Positions 43,741 through 53,800 of a DNA stretch of 64,000 nt are shown here, in pieces; position 1 is the first letter of the stretch; each line of letters opens with the position of its first letter. The stretch comes from Leptodactylus fallax (taxonomy: Eukaryota; Chordata; Amphibia; Anura; Leptodactylidae): the NCBI GenBank assembly GCA_947044405.1, contig CAMRHE010000354.1, positions 124,001 to 188,000 on the forward strand, read 5' to 3'. The notes beneath the pieces were generated by a model. It was not told the origin of the DNA, did not search any database, and saw only the letters and a program-made list of their open reading frames with translations. The position numbers were made by a program, and so were the translations under genes.

Positions 43741-44450
43741 AATTAAGATTCGTTTTATTTGTTAACAAATAGGAAACACACACACACACACATATAGCAT
43801 ACAAGCTATAGTGTGTCTGCCCACAGACTTCCAATAGACACCGATTTTTATACCTTACTGGTCACATGATTTTATGGATTAGCTTTTTCACAATATACTG
43901 AAAAATATGCTGACGTCATATAACCTATATCAAACAGGAGACAGACAGAACTTCAGAGATGAATAGAGTAACTTATTATTATCTGCCTTATCTGTTATAA
44001 ACATTAACTATGTGGACAGTACATAAATTACAAGACTAAGTCTATAGACATGAAGGGAGTCTTCCATCCCGTCAGACTGATTAATTATTGTCTCATTCTA
44101 ATGCTTAAGTAGTATAATGTTGTACCGTATTAGCCATTGAAAGTAGTGGAAGAGTGAAGAAATCTCTACTAACTTCTTTACTTAGATTGCATTTTGTTTT
44201 GTTTTTTTTAAGGACTCTAAAATCCTTTGAAGATCATGTGTATAGAGTATAAATAATCTGTGAATTTTCAGTTCTTGTATAACACCATGTCTGAAGAAGA
44301 GAGCCAGTACTCTTGAAAGCTTACTTATAAATATACTCAGTTAGCCTCTAAAAGGTATCACCTGATTTCTTCACTCTTCCTCTAATCCTTAAGAACAGTC
44401 ACTACAAATACTTATATGATATAATGTAAAACAAGACATTCCCAACAATG
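43740..44450. other. Repeat-derived stretch with (CA)n and SINE-like 3' tail
   Basis: A short CA run at 43771-43790. GGAAGAGTGAAGAAATC at 44149 and GATTTCTTCACTCTTCC at 44363 form an inverted pair. The block GTCTGAAGAAGAGAGCCAGT, CTCTTGAAAGCTTACTT, ACTCAGTTAGCCTCTAAAAG resembles a dispersed tetrapod repeat family (seen in turtles and amphibians) with the same order of motifs. No gene. Confidence 0.5.
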
Positions 44451-44745
44451 GCGTTGGCCCCTTTCCAATAATGCCATTATTATACAATGGGGTCACCTTA
44501 GACCCCTGAGTATAATAATCTAACACAAATTTTGTTCCCAGCTTTTAAATGTTATATTCCAATTGCTTATGTCTAAAACAAATTAAAAATTGCTTACATT
44601 CATCATAAACTTCGCTTTTGTGACCACGGCAATGAAAATTATGCATTTTTACTATAGAAACAGACGATTTTGCATCTTCTCATTTATACAGTCAGACTAA
44701 GAACACTATATGCATTGCAAATTTACACAGATTACCAAAAACTGT

Positions 44746-45597
44746 TCAGAAGTGTGCGGTTTTCCGAGATTTACGACTAGACTGCAAATCAGAAAAAACT
44801 TGGTGACGCTTCCTCTGATCTGTGACTTGGACGCTTTCATCTAATAAGTTCCATTGCTTGAGCCTTGATGTCAGAAGCTCAGCGTTGGACTTGGTGAGAC
44901 CAAGGTCTCTGATCAGATCGTTGAGGTCTTTTTGGTTAGGGTAGTATGGCTTCCGCTCCTCATCTGCATATGAAGAGAAATCGTGATCTTCAACGTCTTC
45001 CTCGATGTCTGACCTGCTGCTTGCTTTTGAAGGTGGTGTAGCTCTGTCTGGAGGTGTTGGTACAGGAAGTTCAGGGCAGTGTGATACTGGGGCAATAGAT
45101 GACGGAATGTCAGGATACGTTACAGGCGGTGCATTTTTGCCAGTGCGACGTTTGGAAGGGTCCACCATGCAGAAGTAGCAATTTGTTGAGTGATCAGTCG
45201 GTTCACACCAAATTCTTGGGATAGCAAAATGCATGGCTCTCTTCTCTCCCCTGTACCAACCTATAAGCAAACAAAATAATATTTGGATTAAGAATTTGAT
45301 TTAGGCCTATTTCACACTAATGACTAGTGATATTTACAATATTAACACAGTTAATCTGCTATTTAAGAGAGTAGCATTTATCCACTTACCTTCAAGAGTT
45401 TTCTTGCAGTGCTCACATGTGAAATGAGGAGCCCATGGTTTGTCTTGGTCACCAACAGGCATGCCGAAGTATGCTTTGTAGGCCTCACACATCTTAGCAG
45501 ATGCTTCCACAGAGTACTTTTTCGCTTTTGTCTTTATAAACTGGCCACATACGTAGCAAAATGCGTCTCCTGGATGTATGCAACCTCTTGATGCCAT
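44746..45597 (-). CDS. Intact two-exon cysteine-rich protein of a multicopy family
   Basis: Exon 1 is 45597-45390 and exon 2 is 45260-44746, separated by a 129-bp GT-AG intron (donor GTAAGT, acceptor TTATAG on the minus strand). The 240-aa product has no frame damage. Its N-terminal third has paired cysteines that could bind zinc: C14/C17 (CYVCG), C61/C64 (CEHC), C97/C100 (CYFC) with H93. GMPVGDQDKPWAPHFTC and WYRGEKRAMHFAIPRIW are the conserved signatures of a family that I know from many animal genomes as numerous near-identical copies; its transposon link is likely but not shown. The C-terminal part is acidic and charged, ending RKSRKTAHF. No promoter could be assigned. It could be an accessory protein of a mobile element or a domesticated gene. 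Confidence 0.75.
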
Positions 45598-45604
45598 CTA
45601 AATT

Positions 45605-45990
45605 GACGAAGTTGCTGTGAACTGTAAGGAAAAAGGATGTCTCTCCAAACTTGATAAAAATGGTCTTTATTCCATACAGTATTAAAGTTCAAGAGTGTAC
45701 TGAGGATTCAGCAGAGCAAGATTGATCACCCGTAACCAGAGTAACACACAATATATACATTTACATTCCTAAGCTCCTCCTGTAATGGGTGTGGGGTGAA
45801 GTGTGAATACTGTCATCAGAATCTGAATAGATATTGAATTCACAACTGTCTGTCTAGGTCAATTCCCCTTTGTCTGTGATGGCCATTGCCCACTTACTAT
45901 GCAGTCCCAATCAATTAGATCCTGTCTCTCCGTCTCTCAGGAAGGGCTATAGTGGCCCTATATAACTGTAGTTATACAGCTACCTACAAT
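45605..45990. other. 5' flank of the cysteine-rich gene
   Basis: Holds TTTATTCCATACAGTATTAA and CAGCAGAGCAAGATTGATCA; unique otherwise. It is cut on the right by the hAT-like element at 46001. Confidence 0.4.
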
Positions 45991-46179
45991 TCTGTACAGT
46001 CAGGGCCGGTTTTAAACAAAGTGGGACCCTGGGCAAAAATTAAAAGCGGGGCCCCAAATGCTGATATGCAAACAACACCATCGTCTTCCAGTGACAACCC
46101 CTATAATAACGCCTCCTTTCTGCCAACAAAAAAGTAATAACAAGCCCTATTTTACCACACACAATTCAAATGAGCACCT

Positions 46180-46580
46180 TTGTACCACCTATTAGATTTT
46201 TGCACCCAGTCATCAGTTATTCTAGCGCCTCCTTATAAATAATAGTCCCTGCTTATAAATAATATTACACCTTTATTAATAATAGCTCCCTTATAAATGA
46301 TAAATAGTGCCCTGTATCAGTAATATCCCCCCTTATTAGTAACAGTCACCCCGTAAAAATAATACTGCTCCCTTAAAAATAATAGCCCCTTCATAAATAA
46401 TAGTTACCCTTATAAATAATAGTCCCCATTATCACTAATAGCCCCCTTTAAGCCCACTTAACAATTATACCCCCCTTATAAATAGTTCCCCTCTTATAAA
46501 TAATAGCCCCCTCATACTTAAGTTTCCCAATTATATATAGTAACCCACCCTTATATATAATAGTTCTCCGTTATACAGTG
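46180..46580. repeat. Degenerate AT-rich tandem repeat inside the hAT-like element
   Basis: Repeated copies of CCCCTTATAAATAATAG, varying to CCTTATTAGTAACAG and similar, with a period of about 20-25 bp. Non-coding. Confidence 0.75.
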
Positions 46581-46894
46581 TCGGACTGAAGGGCCTTAGG
46601 CCCACCAAAGGAACTTGTTCTGGGGCCCCACCCACCAGCTTCCTGCTAATAGCCTACACCACGGCTCCTTCACTGAAGTCTTACATATGTGCTGACTATC
46701 TGGTGTTACTGAGTATGTTACCAGTATAGTCAGCCCCTATAGTACTGTGCAGGCCCCAATAACTCCATGGCCAGTTCATGCACAGTACTGTATGGGGAAT
46801 GACATGGCCATGGAGCACTACACGTATGTGCAAGATTATAGTGAGGGAGCTGTGATGCAAACATAGCACACAGGGCTGCCAGCAGGAATTGTGA

Positions 46895-48470
46895 GCCCCC
46901 CCCCCCCCACACAGTATAATGCTCTACATGATATATAATGCTCCACAGTATAAAATGCTCTCCTGAGCCCTCCAGTTTCCCCACATGGTATATAATGCAC
47001 CACAGTGAACCCACACAGTATAAAATGCTCCCCTGAGCCCCCCATTGTGGTCCCACATGGTTTGTAAGGCTCCACACAGTATAATACTCCACAGTGGCCC
47101 ACACAGTATACTGCCCCTTAGTGGCCCCAGACAGTACAATATGCTCCCCAGCAGCCCCACACAATATAATATGCTCCATACAGTATAATATGCACCCCAC
47201 AATGCCCCTCCAGTATAATGCTCCACAGTGGCCCCCCACAGTATAATATGTTCCCCACAGTCCCCCCCAGTATAATGCTCTACAATGGCCCCACAGAGTA
47301 TAATATGCTCCCGAAAAGCCCCACACAATATAATACACTCCACAGTGGCCCCACACAGTATAACAGGTTCCCCACACTGTCCATTCCCCCAGTATAAAGC
47401 TCCACAGTGGCCCATAGTATAATATGCTCCCCAGAGGGCCCCCGCTAGTATAATGCTCCACAGTGCCCCCTCCAGTATTTTGCTCCACAGTGGCCCCACG
47501 CAATATATTATGCTCCCCAGAGCGTCCCCCCAGTATAATGTTCCACAGTAGGCCCCACGCAGTATAATATACTCCCCAGAGGGCCCCCTGGTATAACGCT
47601 CATTAGTCCCCCCCAAATAATGCCCCACAGTGGCGCCACGCAATATAATATGCTCTGCTGATGCCCCCCCCCAGAATAATGCTCCACAGTGACCCCACTC
47701 AGTATAACATGCTCCAGAATGGCCTCCACACAGTATAATATACTGCCCAGAGAGGTTTCCCCAGTATAATACAGTGGCCCAAAACAGTATAATATACTCT
47801 CCAGAGCCCCCCCCAGTATAATGCTCCACAGTGGCCCAAAACAGTATAACATGCTCTCCAGAGCCCCCCCAGTATAATGCTCCACAGTGGCCCAAAACAG
47901 TATAACATGCTCTCCAGAGCCCCCCCCCAGTATAATGCTCCACGGTGGCCCCGTACAGTATAATATACTGGGGGGCCCCTCTGGAGAGCATATTATACTG
48001 TGTGGGGCCACAGTGGAGCATTATACTGGGGGGGGCTCTGGAGAGCATATTATACTGTGTGGGGCCACTGTGGAGCATTATACTGGGGAGTGGGCCCTCT
48101 GGAGAACATGTTATATTCTGCGGGGCCTCTATGGAGTATTATAAAGTGGGGGGGCTCTGGAGAGCATGTTATATTCTGTGGGGCCACTTTGGAGCATTAT
48201 ACTGGGGGGCCCCTCTGGAGAGCATAATGCTCCAAAGTGGCCCCACAGAATATAACATTATCTCCAGAGGCCCCCCCCCCCCCCCACACATTATAATTTT
48301 CCACAGAGGCCCCACAGAATATAACATGCTATCCAGAGGGGCCCCTTCACCAGTATAATGCTCCACATCGGCCCCACACAGTATAATATGCTATCCAGAG
48401 GGGGCCCCCCAGTATAATATGCTATCCAGAGGGGGCCCCCAGTATAATGCTCCACAGGGGCCCTACAGTG
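46895..48470. repeat. CAGTATAATATGCTCCACAGTGGCCCC minisatellite with internal inversion
   Basis: Basic unit of about 29 bp; near 47760-47940 a 57-58-bp double unit (one ends CTCCACAGTGG, the next CTCTCCAGAG) recurs three times. From about 47965 to 48215 the orientation is reversed (GGAGAGCATATTATACTGTG and so on) and then returns. ORFs of up to 384 aa are artefacts. Confidence 0.92.
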
Positions 48471-48477
48471 CTATTAT

Positions 48478-48870
48478 TATATTATATTCTGGGGTCTCTT
48501 CAGACCCCAGAGTATAATAATTGAAGGCCCGGGGTAAGTAAGGTAAAATAACAAACAGTTATACTCACCTTGTCTTACCTCTCCTGGACATCCTCGCGCT
48601 GCTCCGCTATGCCCGCCGGCGACCGCTTCTTCTTCTCTGCGGCTGACGTCACGCGTTGTGGACGTCACCTCTGAGGCCTGTGATTGGGCCTCAGCGATTA
48701 CGTGAGGCACGCTCCACATGACCGCTGAGGCCAGGCCTCAGCGCCTCAGCAGTGATGTCCGGAATGCCAGAAGATGACGTCGGACGCCAAGGACAGGTGA
48801 GTAAAAATGTTTGTTATTTTTACTCACTTTCCGTTAGTGCTTTGGCCAGGCCTGACTCCGGGATCCGGAG
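48478..48870 (+). repeat. AGACCCCAGAGTATAATA module inside the hAT-like element
   Basis: Starts TTCTGGGGTCTCTTCAGACCCCAGAG (split by a short hairpin), then GAAGGCCCGGGGTAAG, TTATACTCACCTTG, GTGATTGGGCCTCAGCG, GACAGGTGAGTAAAA. This is the same module as at 49228, 59371 and elsewhere. It lies inside the boundaries of the element at 46001-48954. Confidence 0.75.
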
Positions 48871-49059
48871 TCATCAGGTTCCGGATCCCATGGGCCCCTT
48901 TGGGGACGGGGCCCTGGGCAATTGCCCAGTTTGCCCCCCCTAACGCCAGCCCTGTGTACAGTCCCAGAAAGTTCTAGATAATGCTGGGCAGTTCTAGAAA
49001 CTTCTTGATAGTTCTCACAATTCCAGAAGCTTCTTAAGTATCTTGAAATATTACGAATA

Positions 49060-49215
49060 TCCTTAAAAATAGATCAATTTCAAAATATCATTGTGCTGAC
49101 CACAAAAGCAAAGTTTACAGGGAATAATAACTTTTTTCTATTCATTTAAGGTACAAACAATCAGGAAAACACACTTAACAACTGGGAACAAATATTTTTT
49201 TGAAAATTGTTACAT
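49060..49215 (+). repeat. Inverted copy of the cysteine-rich gene 3' flank
   Basis: ACCACAAAAGCAAAGTTTAC and AACTGGGAACAAATATTTTT here match, in reverse complement and in order, sequence at 44535-44650 (GTAAACTTTGC-like TAAACTTCGCTTTTGTG; CAAATTTTGTTCCCAGC). So a second, truncated member of that family lies here on the plus strand. No coding part remains. Confidence 0.65.
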
Positions 49216-49227
49216 GATGTAATCGGA

Positions 49228-49600
49228 GGCTCAGGGGAGGTGATTAAATATAACAAATACTTATACTCACCTCTCATGGGACTCCGGCGGCTCCCAGCAT
49301 CATCTTCGGGGCTCTTCCAGCCTGTGAATGAGGCCACACGCCCCAGACATCACTGCTGGGGCCTGTGATTGGGCGGCGCAGCAGCGTAATGACGTCAGCA
49401 CGCCCCACGTGACCGCTGAGGCCCAATCACAGGTCCCAGCAGTGACGGCAGAGGGGCCTGACCTCAGTCGCATGCAGTAGAAGACTGAAGAGAATTCAGA
49501 AGGATGGAGCGAGGATGCGCAGGAGAGATGAGGTAAGGGGAGAGTAAGGGCCTCCAATTATTATACTCTGGGGTCTGAGGCGACCCCATTGTATGATAAT
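49228..49600 (+). repeat. GGCTCAGGGGAGGTG-family element
   Basis: GAGGCTCAGGGGAGGTGATT, ATACTTATACTCACCTCTCA, GGGCCTGTGATTGGG and the reverse set GGGCCTCCAATTATTATACT and CTCTGGGGTCTGAGG. Nearly full length and foldback in structure. Non-coding. Confidence 0.7.
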
Positions 49601-49684
49601 AGCACGAAAACTAATCTGAGTGCCAAACCTCACAAATATTCGTCAAGTTTTGTGGGGTTTGACTGAAGCGGCTTAAGGGGGACT

Positions 49685-49830
49685 CTTTGAAGCATTTTAT
49701 ACTGTTTGGGGCCACTGTGGGGAGAATATTATACTGTGTGGGGCCACTGTGGAGCATATTATACTATGTGGGGGCCACTGTTGAGCACATTATACTGTGT
49801 GGCGGACACTATGGAGCATATTGTACTGTG
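49685..49830. repeat. GGAGCATATTATACTGTGTGGGGCC minisatellite, short
   Basis: Five units of about 29 bp, right next to the module at 49228-49600, as in the element at 46001. Confidence 0.88.
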
Positions 49831-50440
49831 TTGTGGGTGAAGGCGCTCGCAAAAGCACCACTGTCCCTTCTAACAGTTGATCATCAGGGGCCCTGGGTAT
49901 TAGACCCCCACTGATCTCTTAGACTGTTAGGACCCTGCAGATCAGATGTTTACCAGAACATGCAGCGCCCAGTATTGTTTCTATGCTGGGCACTGCACTG
50001 CTCACTCACCATATTCTTGATAACCACGGTTGTGGATACTATAGTTGTATAAGCCATGTTAGTGGTGCACATCGTATGGCGGGTGAGCAGCAGGGCATTG
50101 TTATTACCTGTAGCCACGCTGTGTCAGTACAGCTGATCTGTAAGGGTCCTGGCAGTGGGACCCTAGACATCCCAGTTTGACACTGGCCTCATCCTCCCTA
50201 GCTGCGTCATCAGCAGCAAGATTCTTCGGCGAGATCCAAATCCCATGCTTGCGCTGTTCGCTTGGCCACTTCGGGTTCGGGCTGAGCCTACAGTTCATGC
50301 TCCATCGGCCATGTTTACTTTCCTCTTGAACAAGAGTACGCTGGTGTAGTTCTAAGGAGTACTGAGCATCACTAGACGTGAAACTCCTCACCGGTTGTGA
50401 CGTCCCAGATCCCTTCCGCTGAAGTCGCTGATTGGCTTCA
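49831..50440. other. Non-coding stretch
   Basis: An open frame of 114 aa on the minus strand (50448-50104) shows no recognisable domain. No gene called. Confidence 0.4.
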
Positions 50441-50444
50441 GCTG

Positions 50445-50690
50445 TCACATGACATCAGGAAGTGACTCTGGGATGTCACAGGACCCCGGGAAGTCACATG
50501 TCCTTCACTGAGGCCGCTGATTGGCGGCCTCAGTGGTCATGTGTGGCAGGGACCTCCACCAGATGATAACAATGGACCGGCAGGCGTGGACCGCGCTGGG
50601 AGACACCAGTGCATCGGGGACAGGTGAGTATGATTTTTTTTTTTTCACCTCCGCTGGCATATTTAAAATATAAACATTTTGCCTGGACAA
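50445..50690. repeat. TACTCACCTGTCC-family fragment
   Basis: TGAGGCCGCTGATTGGCGGC, GGTGAGTATGATTTTTTTTT and TTCACCTCCGCTGG. Same family as the GGCCCAGGGGAGGTG elements, here on the minus strand. Non-coding. Confidence 0.55.
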
Positions 50691-50692
50691 TC

Positions 50693-50922
50693 CCTTTAAA
50701 CTCCATGCACACAACCGAGTGTGCATCCGGGTGGGGCTGAGTTTGCAGCAGAATTCAGTCAGATGCATGTGCAGTCCATGATTCCCTCACCTCTATGGGG
50801 GCTTCCGATCCGTTCTGTTCCAATGAAACAAAGCGGGATAGAACCTGCTCTATTTTTATCAGAGCAGACCATCTGACGCACCCTCGGATTGCACACTCGG
50901 ACGTGTGCATATAGTCTTAGTT
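50693..50922. repeat. CCATGCACACAACCGAGTG-family repeat
   Basis: Copy of the family at 41001-41335: CATCCGGGTGGGGCTGAG, GCAGCAGAATTCAGTCAGAT, GATCCGTTCTGTTCCAATGA. Non-coding. Confidence 0.6.
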
Positions 50923-51063
50923 TAATAAGCTTACCCTGGTGTTTGGCAAGATTATTCTGAAAACTAAGTAGTCTGATAATTTCGTTACCCACACATTTGC
51001 ATTACAAATAGGTTGGAGCTGTCATGTGGGCGTCCTCAATTTGATCAATGCAAGTAGAATAAT

Positions 51064-51245
51064 GTTAGGTTCACACTAGCGCATGGACCCGAAAGACCGA
51101 GAGCCTGTCCGCTTAGTGGTGAGCTAAACGTGGTTACCCGCAGACCCCTTAGACTATAATAGGGTCCGCTGGTTGCAGGACTTTTCTCTCCTCCAATTTT
51201 AGGCCGAATCTGTGACAGAGTCTCAACAACGCAGATGTGAACCTA
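51064..51245. repeat. GTTCACACTAGCGCATGG-family MITE
   Basis: Ends TTAGGTTCACACTAGCG and CGCAGATGTGAACCTAA are inverted. The centre has ACTATAATAGGGTCCGC. Related to 14850-15245 and 29895-30125. Confidence 0.65.
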
Positions 51246-51682
51246 AGAAATGTAGAAAAATGTAACCAAGGAAGCCTCTTTTATGGTAACAGAAGATAGC
51301 TTGTAACGTGATACAGATTTTTTTTTTTTCTGTACGTGAGAAGGGAAACTCCACAGCTCCGCACTTTCTAGTTCCACCCGTTTTGGAAAAAAACATTAAC
51401 TTTCACACCATCCTCGTCCTTCTTTGTGTAAAACCACACAATTTAGCATAAGACTTGATCTTAGGGCATGCAGACATCTAGTCCAGACTCACGGCATGTG
51501 AAAAAGTTAGCACAAATCAGATCAAGTTTTCTTAAAGGTACAGAGCACCAAAAAAGAAAAAGCCTGTAAAATCGAAACAAAATACCTTTTACAATGTAGT
51601 TGTAAGACTAACATGAGCTAAAGAAATAGTATCAGTAATAAATACTATCATGTGCATTTAAAACCAAAAAAAAAAAAATGTG

Positions 51683-51755
51683 CGCCCGAACAGGGACTTG
51701 AACCCTGGACCCTCAGATTAAAAGTCTGATGCTCTACCGACTGAGCTATCCGGGC
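51683..51755 (-). tRNA. tRNA-Lys (TTT)
   Basis: 73-nt gene on the minus strand beginning GCCCGGATAGCTCAGTCGGT with anticodon loop CTTTTAA. It matches vertebrate tRNA-Lys-TTT at every position I can compare. All stems pair. A run of Ts follows on the minus strand (As at 51666-51678) as terminator. Confidence 0.97.
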
Positions 51756-51759
51756 TTCT

Positions 51760-52410
51760 GTAGGGTGAGTGTGATGACATGATTTTTAGGGTAAGTTTTT
51801 GAGGTATAGGACTACAGTTGAGGTGTATGTATGTATATTGTGAGCAGCCATAATATTAAAACCTTTCTTAATATTGTTTAAGTTCTCCTCAAAACAGATC
51901 TGATCCATCGGGCATGGACTCCACAAGACCTCTGAAGGTCACGCATACCTCACAGCTTTCAGATAGGGACAAAAGCTGCGAGTACTATGGTATATTTATG
52001 TATGATAAGCCAAGTCTCTAAATCCACTCATGCCCCCTTGACCCTACCTAATACCACACAGTCCTTTTATGGCCCCTGCATAATATAATGCCCTCCCGTG
52101 TACATAGAGTATTATGACACACACTATAACATCCGCCAGTGGCCCCCACAGTAAAATCCTGGCCGCTACGGTGGTCGTGGTCGCCATACATTGCCACACC
52201 CAGTAGAGTAGGGGTCCGCTATACAGATGTCATTGTGAAGTGGCTAGTGGGCTTATACATCTTAATCAAAATGTATACTAAGAACCTCGTGTTTATTTTT
52301 GTAGTTTTTTCTGAGAATCATAAGATCAGTATATAATATTGGGATGTGCGGTCCATGTCTTTTTTCTAAAATGGTGGATTAACCCTTTAAGGATGCAGGG
52401 TAGTTTGTAC
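51760..52410. other. Non-coding stretch
   Basis: No gene seen. A few loose copies of the GTGGCCCCCACAG motif near 52138. Confidence 0.4.
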
Positions 52411-52415
52411 ATTAA

Positions 52416-53653
52416 CCCCTTAACGACGTAGGGCGTAATAGTACGTCCTGAGTCGCATGACGATGTATGGAGCGCGCTCAGGAGCTAAGCGCTCTCCATA
52501 CACCGCAGGTGCCGGCTGTATAATACAGCCAGGACCTGCCGCTAACAGCAGCGATCGGTGCCTGTTAACCCTTTAGATGTCGCGGTCAAACGGGACCACG
52601 GCGTCTAAATTGCGCAGCCGCCACGGGCGCCGTCATTTTTCCCTGATCGCCGCCCTCCAGAACGTCATCGGAGGGCAGCGCTTGGTTGCCATGACAGCCG
52701 GGAGCCTATTGAAGGCTCCCAGGCCTGCCATTACAGTAGAGCTATTACGCGATGCCAGAGGCATCGTCTAATAGCAGTGAAGGCATTTTGCTATTCACTG
52801 CGATACAGTAGTATCGCAGTGAATATTATGATCGATCAGACTCCCTAGGTTTCAAGGTTCCTAGGGAGTCTGATCATACAAGTAAAAGTAGAAAAAAAAT
52901 AAGTTTTTAAAAGTATGAAAAAATAAAAAAAAACACAAAAGTTCAAATCACCCCCCTTTCCCTAGATCAGATATAAAAGTAAATAAACAAAAGTAAGCAT
53001 AAACACTTTAGGTATCCCCGCACTCCAAAATGCCCGAACTATTAAAATATTAAAATATTTATCCCATACGGTGAACGGCGTAGCGGGGAAAAAAAATCAA
53101 AATGGCCAAATAGCGTTTTTTTCAACACTTTGCCTCCTATAAAAAATTGAATAAAAAGTGATCAAACCTTCAGATCTTTCCCCAAATGGTATCATTAAAA
53201 ACGTCATGTTGTCCCGCATAAAAAGACGCCTTACCCAGCTCCATACATGTAAATATGGAAAAGTTACAGGTGACACAATAAGTTTTTAATTTTTTAAAAG
53301 GTATCAAAACATTACAAATACTATATAAATTTGGTATCGACGTGTTCGTACTGACCTGCAGAATACAGGTAATGTCAATTTTACCACACAGTGAATGCTG
53401 TAAAAATTAAATCCATATGAATTTGGTGCAAATGCAGTTTTTCTCCAATTGAACCTCATTCTGAATTTTTTTCCAGCTTCCCAGTACATTGCACAGCATA
53501 TTGAATAGTGACATTACAAAGTACAATTTGTTTCGCAAACAATAAGCCATCATGTGACTCTGTGAACTGAAAAATGAAAAAGTTATGGCTCTTCGAATGT
53601 GGGGAGGGAAAAACGAAAATGCAAAAACAAAAAATGGTCCGGTCATTAAGGGG
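52416..53653. mobile_element. TTAA-flanked element, CCCCTTAA inverted ends
   Basis: Flanked by TTAA at 52412-52415 and 53654-53657. Ends CCCCTTAACGACG and CATTAAGGGG are inverted repeats. The interior has CTCCCTAGGTTTCAAGG / CCTAGGGAGTCTGATCAT hairpins and TTTAGGTATCCCCGCAC, TGAACGGCGTAGCGGGG, shared with 60110-60780. No transposase; TTAA targets are used by piggyBac and Kolobok elements, so a non-autonomous member of either is inferred. Confidence 0.7.
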
Positions 53654-53800
53654 TTAAAACTTGGTGACTTTTTTCATATTTTCCTTCCCCGTCTTCCAAA
53701 ATTCATAACTTTTTTATTTTTCGGTCTCCATAGCTATGTGAGGGCTTATTCTTTGCATGGCGAGTTGTACTTTCATTTGGCAAAATTTTGGGGGTACATA

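Larger units (their letters stand above)
46001..48954 (+). mobile_element. hAT-like non-autonomous element with 8-bp target duplication
   Basis: The 8-bp direct repeat TGTACAGT flanks it at 45993-46000 and 48955-48962, the duplication size of hAT transposons. Termini are inverted: CAGGGCCGG at the left, CCAGCCCTG at the right. The subterminal part at left reads GACCCTGGGCAAA and at right GGGCCCTGGGCAATTG. There is no transposase ORF. Inside, in order: AT-rich degenerate tandem sequence with TTATAAATAATAG (about 46180-46580), a large minisatellite (46895-48470), and the AGACCCCAGAGTATAATA/TACTCACCTTG module (48478-48870). The element interrupts flank sequence of the cysteine-rich gene family. 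Confidence 0.85.

Noticed and set aside
46730..48358. ORFs of 137-384 aa rich in Tyr, Trp, Gly
   Set aside because: Products of the 29-bp minisatellite inside the hAT-like element.
50104..50448. 114-aa ORF on the minus strand
   Set aside because: No recognisable domain and it overlaps repeat edges; kept only as a note.
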